From JBCBKZ01 sp039026975 (GTDB lineage: Bacteria > Bacteroidota > Bacteroidia > J057): a stretch of DNA of 23,134 bases. The translations under genes and the position numbers were made by a program. Where the stretch lies: positions 1 to 23,134 of the forward strand of contig JBCCLI010000059.1 of assembly GCA_039026975.1 (NCBI GenBank). The letters run 5' to 3'. The notes under the pieces were generated by a model. The model was given only the letters and a program-made list of their open reading frames with translations. It made no database searches and had not been told where the DNA came from. The stretch's first letter is position 1; each line of letters starts with the position of its first letter. This document shows, piece by piece, positions 13,753-20,700 of the stretch.

Positions 13753-14313
13753 ATGATAAATGAACCCTTACAATCCCATGATTCCTACCAAGGAAATTCC
13801 GTAGGACTAGATCAGGCGGTTGCGGAAAAGATTGGGAAAGCGCTAGATAGGCATCTCGCTAGTATGCTGGTGCTGTATCAGCAGTATCACAAGCACCACT
13901 GGGTAGTAGAAGGGCCACAGTTTAGAGACTTACACCTGTTCTTTGAAGAACACTACAACCAACTACACGGTATCTATGATCAGTTTGCTGAAAGGCTTAC
14001 TGTATTAGGCGTGATTCCTACCTGTCATCCTACTAACATTGTAAGCCTCTCCTATATCCAGCATGAAGAGGAAGGGGTATACTCTGTTAGAGATATGATT
14101 AAGAATGACCTAGAGGCAGAAAAGCAAATAGCTATAGAGCTAAGGAAGACCTTCAAAGAAGCACATGCTGAAGGGGATGTAGCTACCTGCTACCTGCTCC
14201 AAGAAACAGCCTTTAAAACAGAAGACAGAGCGCAGCATCTTCAGCACTTCCTGGAAGATGATACCTTGGCAGAAGAGTTTGTCATTAAAAATAAGGAACA
14301 CGTAAAGCAATAG
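13753..14313 (+). CDS. dps: Dps: DNA-protecting ferritin-like protein
   Basis: This is a 186-residue Dps/ferritin-fold protein that oxidises Fe2+ with H2O2, stores the iron in a 12-subunit shell and protects DNA. The intersubunit ferroxidase motif is complete: His49 ('HHWVVEGPQF'), His61 and Glu65 ('LHLFFEEHY'), Asp76 and Glu80 ('YDQFAERL'). The ~18 residues ahead of the first helix are a short flexible tail with few basic residues, so direct DNA binding is uncertain. The C-terminus is 'HLQHFLEDD' followed by a short charged tail. It stands alone and may be stress-induced, but no OxyR or PerR box was recognised. Confidence 0.95.
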   Translation: MINEPLQSHDSYQGNSVGLDQAVAEKIGKALDRHLASMLVLYQQYHKHHWVVEGPQFRDLHLFFEEHYNQLHGIYDQFAERLTVLGVIPTCHPTNIVSLSYIQHEEEGVYSVRDMIKNDLEAEKQIAIELRKTFKEAHAEGDVATCYLLQETAFKTEDRAQHLQHFLEDDTLAEEFVIKNKEHVKQ

Positions 14314-14339
14314 ATACTACTCTTAAGCAAATGTATCTA
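14311..14339 (+). terminator. Weak hairpin over the dps stop codon
   Basis: TAGATAC (14311-14317, containing the TAG stop) pairs with GTATCTA (14333-14339) around a 15-base loop, followed by an AT-rich stretch with only short T-runs. It might help end the dps transcript. Low confidence because the stem is AT-rich. Confidence 0.3.
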
Positions 14340-14392
14340 TTATTATATACCTCTCTGTTGCTCATTTTTCATTCCTGTTAGGAAACGAATCC

Positions 14393-14530
14393 ATGGGTAA
14401 GAAGAAAAAAAAGAAGTGCTGCGAGAAGTGGCGTAAGAAAAATAAGCAGTGTGGGAGCTGTCCACTACCAGATATGTTAGGGAAAAGCTCTAAAAAAAGG
14501 AAGAAAAGCAGCCTACTGATGGACATTTAG
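14393..14530 (+). CDS. Lys/Cys-rich microprotein, 45 aa
   Basis: A short open frame encodes 45 residues: six lysines (3-8), then Cys9-Cys10, 'EKWRKKNKQCGSCP' (Cys20, Cys23, a CxxC), and a second basic tail at 31-38. About 40% of residues are Lys or Arg. A purine-rich AGGAAA lies 9 bases before the ATG, and a good terminator follows the stop, both arguing for a real gene. I recall short proteins of the same 'KKKKCCEKYKKxxKxCxxCP' look in many Bacteroidota, always uncharacterised. The spacing CC-x9-CxxC could bind Zn2+ or a cluster, and the charge would suit RNA or ribosome binding. No function can be assigned. Confidence 0.7.
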   Translation: MGKKKKKKCCEKWRKKNKQCGSCPLPDMLGKSSKKRKKSSLLMDI

Positions 14531-14553
14531 TTTTTGAGAGTTACACTCAACAG

Positions 14554-14590
14554 AAAGGGGAATTCATTATTGGATTCTCCTTTTGTATTT
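14554..14590 (+). terminator. Terminator after the Lys/Cys-rich microprotein
   Basis: AAAGGGGAAT (14554-14563) pairs with ATTCTCCTTT (14574-14583) as a 10-bp stem with one G-U pair and a 10-base loop. It is followed by TGTATTT. It lies 24 bases after the stop codon of the 45-aa gene. Confidence 0.7.
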
Positions 14591-14712
14591 ACCCTATTCC
14601 GCAGGTATCCTTCCGCAAGTATTTCTTTCAAGTATACAAGTCAAGCCTGCTTACCTCCCCTATTCCTCCCGGCTTATCAGCTATCTCTTCCTAAAACATA
14701 GGAGATTGGTAG

Positions 14713-14775
14713 ATAAGTTCTCCCTGATAAACCTTACAATCTTTTATCTATGAGGGAGTTGTAAGTTCTAACTTA
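14713..14775 (+). promoter_or_regulatory. Nested inverted repeats, pseudoknot-like or operator
   Basis: Three pairs of exact complementary arms interlock: ATAAGTT (14713-14719) with AACTTAT (14769-14775), CTCCCT (14720-14725) with AGGGAG (14753-14758), and CTTACAA (14733-14739) with TTGTAAG (14759-14765). The first two form one long helix with an 11-base bulge; the third crosses it, which as RNA would be an H-type pseudoknot. A competing local hairpin (TAAGTT with AACTTA) is also possible. It ends 86 bases before the TPR gene start. It could be a structured RNA or overlapping DNA operators. Confidence 0.4.
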
Positions 14776-14789
14776 TAGTATTACTTTAG
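14759..14789 (+). promoter_or_regulatory. Possible promoter for the TPR gene pair
   Basis: TTG (14759-14761 region) is followed after 20 bases by TACTTTAG (14782-14789), a one-mismatch version of the TAnnTTTG box. It overlaps the right arms of the inverted repeats, so those repeats would then act as DNA operators and not as leader RNA. Confidence 0.35.
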
Positions 14790-14861
14790 CTATGTCTTAG
14801 CATCATTTTTGCTTTCTACTCGTATGTAAAGCATAATCATCAGAAAGAATTCATCATCGCA

Positions 14862-15887
14862 ATGACTAACCCTATTTCTATGCGAAAAAGCCTATGTATC
14901 TTTTCCATCCTTTTGATGCTTGCTGTTCTTTTCCCTACACGCTCCCACGGACAGCCAGCCAGCGCGTATGAAAAATTTCAGGCCCAGAAATTCTTCTTTG
15001 ATGGATACAGTAAGTACCAAAGAAGGCAGTTTGATGGAGCAGTACGCGAATTTACCCAAGCCATCCTATTAAATCCTGAGCATGAAAAAGCGTTTAGGTA
15101 CAGAGGAGAATCCTACTTAGGATTAAAAGAGTACGAAGCTGCCCTTGATGACTTTGATGTAGCCATAGAAATAAATCCTGAAGAAGCTGCCCTGTATAAT
15201 TGGAGAGGAATGGCTTTTGCCAAGCTTAATCACTTTAGGCTAGCCCTAAGAGATTTTGATTATGCGCTAGACCTGGATCCAGGCTTTGATAATGCGCGCA
15301 AAAACAGAACCTGGGTGCTAGACAGAACTAATCTCCCCTACAGAGACAATTACTATGATGATTCCTACCAATCCTATGAGGGGAATCTTCGCGATAAAGA
15401 AAGAGAAAACAGCAGTATCCCCAGCTCCCAACCTGCCAGGCAAAGAGGAAAAAAAAAAGTAAGCGACAGACCTACTGGTAGCCTCATACAGTCTTATAAA
15501 TTCCCAAGGGCACTCAAGAAGCCAGAAAATCTCTACATAGAAAAAATAGAAGTGGAGAGAAGAAAAACCCTCGTCCATCTGGTCATTAACGCGCCTAAGC
15601 GGCAGGACTTCAGTTTCGAGATAGCTAGCCCCTCTTCTATGGATGCCTTTGTCCTTCAGGATAAGGACTTCCGCCGAGCATATAAACTCAGAGACATTCA
15701 TAATGCTGACTTTAACACAGTCATTAATATCCCCAGAGGAAGGCAGAGACTAGTAGTATTAACCTTTGAGCCTATAGATAAGGATGCAGACTATATACAT
15801 ATGCTAGAGGGAAACAGGACTGATGATAAATCCTGGAACTTTTATGATATAGAATTACGTAAAGAAGTTGACTACAGCAGTAAGTAA
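14862..15887 (+). CDS. Exported TPR protein with unnamed C-terminal domain (twin 1)
   Basis: This 341-residue protein has a signal peptide at about 1-30 (hydrophobic 11-24, ending 'SHGQ'). An inner Met at residue 7 is a possible alternative start, but the purine-rich stretch lies before Met1. Three canonical TPRs follow at about 43-76, 77-110 and 111-144, each with the A/F/P pattern ending '-NPE-' or '-DPG-'. A charged linker (about 150-225) leads to a ~110-residue C-terminal domain (about 228-337) that ends 'WNFYDIEL'. The same domain closes the next gene's product. It is likely periplasmic or envelope-bound and serves protein-protein contacts. It is 20 bases upstream of its twin, so the two are an operon. 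Confidence 0.88.
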   Translation: MTNPISMRKSLCIFSILLMLAVLFPTRSHGQPASAYEKFQAQKFFFDGYSKYQRRQFDGAVREFTQAILLNPEHEKAFRYRGESYLGLKEYEAALDDFDVAIEINPEEAALYNWRGMAFAKLNHFRLALRDFDYALDLDPGFDNARKNRTWVLDRTNLPYRDNYYDDSYQSYEGNLRDKERENSSIPSSQPARQRGKKKVSDRPTGSLIQSYKFPRALKKPENLYIEKIEVERRKTLVHLVINAPKRQDFSFEIASPSSMDAFVLQDKDFRRAYKLRDIHNADFNTVINIPRGRQRLVVLTFEPIDKDADYIHMLEGNRTDDKSWNFYDIELRKEVDYSSK

Positions 15888-15907
15888 GCATCCTCAACCC
15901 TTAAATC

Positions 15908-17521
15908 ATGAAAAAGCTATTAATTGCCACATTAGTCTGCCTATTTACCCAGGGAGGGATAGCACAGGATAATGAAGTCCGCTACAATGTATATTACTAC
16001 ATCCATAAGGGAAGGCTTAATTCTAAAGTCAAAGACTATAGAAGAGCTATTCAGGATTTTGATAGAGCCCTAAGGATGCAAGCTGATAATGTAGAGGCAC
16101 TTCACCTAAGAGGAAATGCCAGTTATGCCTTGGGGAACTACCGAGATGCTATTCTGGACTATGATAGAGCCATTTCCATCCTGGAAGAAGAAATGGGAGG
16201 GGGAAGAGACCCTGAAGCCACTTATATAGAAGGGGATGAGGGAATATCTGTTTTCAACTCAGCTTTAGCTTCTGGCAATAGATCAGACCTGGCCTCTTAC
16301 TATAATAACCGCGGAGCTGCTCATTTCCAGATAGGATATGATAAGCTTGCGAGAAAAGACTTTGAACAAGCCCTCAGCCTGGACCCTTCCCTACAGCTGG
16401 CCCAGCAGAATCTCGATAATATGGGAGATGGATCCTACTCCCAGTCAGGAAGAGGAAACAGGAGCAGCAGCAGTTCCAGAAACGCCAGGGATCTCTACTC
16501 CGGTAATACCTATCAGTCCCAGCCTAGTGTTCAGCCCTCTACTGCCAGAACTACTACCCCAGAGTATGCTGCTAATACTAGCTCATCTTCTCTCTTAGGA
16601 GCTGATGACAGAGATAGAAATAGGTATGCCCCGAGAACCTATAAGCCTATCCCCAAGAAACAGGAACCCACAAGAAACTATGCGCAAACGGAACAGGAAC
16701 GCCTTGACAGGTATAACAGAGGAAAAACCTACCCCGTTCTCCCGTATGGATATAATTCTGAAGGGGGCAGCTACTCATACCCTTCTCAACCGGGGAAAGA
16801 TACTTACAGCTATGATCAGGATCCATATGCTTACCAAAACCCCGACTACCCTCCGCAGGCAGATGGAAGTACAGATCCCTATAATGAGCCCTCAGACCTG
16901 GACTTTCTTTCCCAGGATAATGAAGATCCTGTCAAGGAGTTTGAAAGAATAGCCCCTAGCCCAGAAGGTCCTGGTTACCAGGACTATGAAAGAGTACCCT
17001 CTTTTGAGCAGAGACCAGATAGCCTCTCTTTTCTTCAAGAAGAAACCTATGATAGAAGTCTACCGCCTGCCCAGCCCAGGGTAGAAACAGATAAGAGAAC
17101 CCTTTCCGGAGAATTCAATAAGATATTTGGGAATGGTAAAAAAAGAGTAGTTGACTACCCTGCGTATGATTTCCCGATGAGTGATAAAGCTAGCATCAAA
17201 AAAATAGACCTCAGCAAGACAGAAACTAAGGTACACTTGGACATTACTAATACAGCTAACAGGGCTTATTACTTCATTGTACCCGGTCCACACTCGGGAA
17301 GTACCTTCTACCTACAAGGGAAAGAAGGAGAAGTCTACCGCTTAACTAAAGTTACAGGCTTATCTTCTACAAAAAGACAAACCAAACTAGAAATAGGAGA
17401 TGCCGTCTCTTTCACCCTGCATTTTGATCCTATTCCCATGGATAAACGCTACGTAGACCTGGTGGATGGGAGAACCAATAGAAAGGATACCTGGAACTTC
17501 ACCAACATAGACTTACAATAG
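15908..17521 (+). CDS. Exported TPR protein with Tyr/Pro-rich linker and shared C-terminal domain (twin 2)
   Basis: This 537-residue protein has a signal peptide ending 'GGIAQ' (residue 20). TPR-like units lie at about 30-60, 64-97 and 131-164, with an insertion in between. Residues about 175-400 are low-complexity, rich in Ser, Tyr, Pro, Arg and Gln (for example 'YSYDQDPYAYQNPDYPPQ'), and probably disordered. The last ~110 residues (about 427-537) match the C-terminal domain of the previous product: 'IKKIDL', 'TKVHLDI', 'TFYLQGKEGEVYRL', 'LHFDPIPMDKRYVDL', 'WNFTNIDL'. The pair is therefore an old tandem duplication in which the linker grew. A terminator follows. Function is unknown; an envelope scaffold is the simplest guess. 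Confidence 0.86.
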   Translation: MKKLLIATLVCLFTQGGIAQDNEVRYNVYYYIHKGRLNSKVKDYRRAIQDFDRALRMQADNVEALHLRGNASYALGNYRDAILDYDRAISILEEEMGGGRDPEATYIEGDEGISVFNSALASGNRSDLASYYNNRGAAHFQIGYDKLARKDFEQALSLDPSLQLAQQNLDNMGDGSYSQSGRGNRSSSSSRNARDLYSGNTYQSQPSVQPSTARTTTPEYAANTSSSSLLGADDRDRNRYAPRTYKPIPKKQEPTRNYAQTEQERLDRYNRGKTYPVLPYGYNSEGGSYSYPSQPGKDTYSYDQDPYAYQNPDYPPQADGSTDPYNEPSDLDFLSQDNEDPVKEFERIAPSPEGPGYQDYERVPSFEQRPDSLSFLQEETYDRSLPPAQPRVETDKRTLSGEFNKIFGNGKKRVVDYPAYDFPMSDKASIKKIDLSKTETKVHLDITNTANRAYYFIVPGPHSGSTFYLQGKEGEVYRLTKVTGLSSTKRQTKLEIGDAVSFTLHFDPIPMDKRYVDLVDGRTNRKDTWNFTNIDLQ

Positions 17522-17528
17522 CAATATG

Positions 17529-17563
17529 AACCCTCTAAGATTACCTGGAGGGTTTTCTTTTCT
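17529..17563 (+). terminator. Terminator after the TPR pair
   Basis: AACCCTC (17529-17535) pairs with GAGGGTT (17548-17554) around a 12-base loop, followed by TTCTTTTCT. It begins 7 bases after the stop codon of the second TPR gene. Confidence 0.8.
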
Positions 17564-17613
17564 CTAACAGAAATGCCTTTTATCACGTATCCCTGTCACT
17601 AATGGACATTTTT

Positions 17614-17639
17614 TTCATCCTTATGGAAATCAGGATGAA
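17614..17639. promoter_or_regulatory. 8-10-8 inverted repeat upstream of the alpha-2-macroglobulin gene
   Basis: TTCATCCT (17614-17621) and AGGATGAA (17632-17639) are exact complements. Directly downstream is TATCTTTT (17644-17651), a one-mismatch TAnnTTTG box. The repeat would then overlap the -33 region and could be an operator. As RNA it could also be a second terminator, but the terminator at 17529 makes that less needed. Confidence 0.4.
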
Positions 17640-17712
17640 TTTGTATCTTTTATAAAAAGAAACGCATCAGGCTACTCCTTCCCACTAATCTTCTCAGATA
17701 GAAAATAGCATT

Positions 17713-20700
17713 ATGCACCATCAACAATTTTCCCATTCTCTCAGATATTGGCTCCTGCTAGTCCTGAGCTTCTGTTCTTTCAATATTCTTATGTCGCAAT
17801 CCCTGGAAAAAAACTGGAAAAAACTCAAAGAATTGGACAGTAAAAATATGTCCAAATCAGCCCTCAAAAAAGCAGAGGAAATCTATTTACAGGCTAAGGA
17901 CAGCCAGCAAGGGGATCAGAGGATCAAAGCACTCCTATATGTGCTCAAGTATCAGCAGGTACTGGAAGAAGGAAGTGATACCCTTATTATCAAAAGGATT
18001 AAGGAAGAAATCCACTGGGCTAACTCTCCAGAAAAGGAAATCCTCCACAGCTATTTGGCAGATATCTACAGCCAACTGCTCCAAAGAGACAGATATAAAA
18101 TAGCCGGAAGAACCCAAATAGAGGAAGCCTCTGAAGATGTGTTAAGCTGGGACCTGAGAACCTTCTATGAGCAGATCACCCAGGCATACGCTGCCTCATT
18201 AGCTAATAAAGTATTGCTGGTAAATACTGAGGCCAGGGCATATGAAGCCCTCCTTGATACGAAAGCAGGTTCTCTAACTTACCGTCCTACCCTCTATGAC
18301 ATACTAGCCCATAAAGCCATTAGCTTCTTCGCCAATGTAAATAATGGCTTACCTGAACCTCCAGAACCTTTTCGCCTGACAGTAGAAACCGCTTTTGCGC
18401 CTACAGAAAGCTTTCTCCGAGAAAGATTTCCCACAGAAGAAGAGGATAACAGACTGAGAAAGGCCATCATGATTTTTCAGGAACTAGCTGCCTATCACCA
18501 AGCCAGTACACAGCAGATACGCCCCCTCATAGATGTGGAGATGAAAAGGCTAGCCTTTGCTAACAGATATGCAAGAGGAACCCAAAAAGATGAAAAATAC
18601 CTAGCTGCTCTGGAATCTCTCCTGGAAAAGGCAGCCAAAGACCCTATAGCAGCAGAAGTCAGATACCTGATAGCTGAGAAGTGGGCAGATCAAGCTAGCC
18701 AGTACACAGCAGGGGCAGAGGAGACCTACCGGTATCATAAACAAAAGGCCAAAGCCTATGCAGATGAAACCATCAAACTTTTTCCCGGAACCAGAGGAGC
18801 TAAGTTAGCTAATAACCTTATTCAAGACATCCTGAAAAGATCCTTAAAAGTAGAGGTAGAAAACGTCAATTCAGTAGATCAAGCCTTCCGCGTCTACCTG
18901 GACTACAGAAACTTTGATCAGGTGTACCTACGCATTATCCCTGCCAAGCTAGAGTGGCTATTTGAATACGATTCAGAAAAAGAAATTGACAGGTTACTGA
19001 AAATTCCTGCCGTAGAAGCCTGGAGTACCAAGCTAAATGGATCAGAAGACTACCAACTTCACAATACAGAAATAGCCGCACCAGGCCTCCGCTCAGGAAC
19101 ATACGTAGTCTTGGTCAGTTCTACCCCGGATTTTGATAAGAAAACGAGCCAGTTTTCTCGGGCTTATTTCCAGGTGAGCCAGTTAAGCCTATTTACCAGA
19201 CAATCCCTTAACACAGATCTGGAAGTGTTTATCACAGACAGAGAAAGTGGAGAACCCCAGCAAGGGGCGAGTGTACAACTCCAAAAAAGGAAAGAATATA
19301 ATGATCCTTTCACCAATTGGGGGAAGGTATATGAAACTGATCAAGATGGAAAAGCTACTATCTCATTAGAGGGACGCGGAGACACCTATCAGATCCGTTG
19401 TAGTCACCAGGGAGATACCTACACCTTCCTTCCAGATTATTACTATAAATACCAACCCTCAGCAGAAAAAGCTAGAAAAGTGGCCTACCTGTTCACAGAC
19501 AGGAGAATGTACCGACCGGGGCAACCAGTAAATGTAAAAGTACTTTTACTAGAAGAAGAGGAGAAAAGCCTCAAGATTCTCCCTAATACCTCACTTACCG
19601 TCAAGTTGTATGATGTGAACTACCAGGAAGTCTCCTACATAGATGTCCGCACTAATGCCTATGGTTCAGCCTCTGGCTTATTTACTCTTCCCACGGGTAT
19701 ATTGACAGGAAGCATGCGTATCAGTACGCCCCATGGCTCTACGTCTATTCAGGTAGAAGAATATAAAAGGCCTAATTTTTCTGTTTCCATTCTCCCAATA
19801 GAGGGTACCTACGGGCTAAATGATAGCGTGTCAGTAAGCGCTAAGGCTGAAACCTATTCGGGAATCCCCTTAAGTGGAGGCGCCAAAGTAAGCTATAAAG
19901 TGGAAAGAGAACCCTTTTCTCCTTATGGTGGATATTGGAGAATATATCCCCCCATCTCCGCTTTGCCCTATCCCTCCGAAGGTAGGCAAATTATCACTAC
20001 AGGCGAGACAGAAGTAGATAATGAAGGAAACATCCAATTTGATTTTATAACCAAAGCGGATGAGAGTGGACAAATCGAAGAAAGGCTGTTTTTTAAGTAT
20101 ACCATAAATGTAGAAGTGACAGATATTAGCGGGGAAACACACGCAGGTACTACCTACATAAAAGCAGGAAATAAGCCCTACGTAGCCAACTGGAAACTCC
20201 CTGAGCTTATCAATAACCTCAGTGAGAATATCCAGCTAGTAGCCCAAAATCTCTCAGACCAGCCGGTAGAGTTAAGCGGGATCATGAAGGTCTACAAGCT
20301 GAAAGAACCTGATCAGTTGCTTAGAAAGAGAAGGTGGGATAAGGTAGATCAGCCTAAGCTTAGTCTGGAAGAATTCAAGAAGATATTTCCTCATGACATA
20401 TATGCAAATGAAGATTCTCCTACAAGCTGGGAAGAAGGAGAGTTAATTCTCCAACAAGAGATAACCTCCAACACGCCCATTTCTATTGAATCCCTAGAGG
20501 GTAAAGATCCTGGCAGATACAAGTTTATATTTACCCCCGAAGGAGATGAGCTTAGGGAAACAACTATCTCTTTCTCCATGCTAGATGAAGGTAGTAGTAA
20601 AGTATGGCCCAAGAATGAGCTAGTAGGGTATAAGCTAAGTCAAACTAGCGCTGAGCCTGGAGAGACGGTTAGCCTGTCCATAGGTTCTTTTGAGAAAAAT

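Larger units (their letters stand above)
14531..14861. other. Gene-free leader region before the TPR gene pair
   Basis: No open frame looks coding. It contains the terminator at 14554-14590, a set of overlapping inverted repeats at 14713-14775 and a promoter candidate at 14759-14789. These are listed separately. Confidence 0.6.

Noticed and set aside
16338..16952. Two + strand frames inside the second TPR gene.
   Set aside because: They lie over the low-complexity linker, whose biased composition opens other frames by chance.
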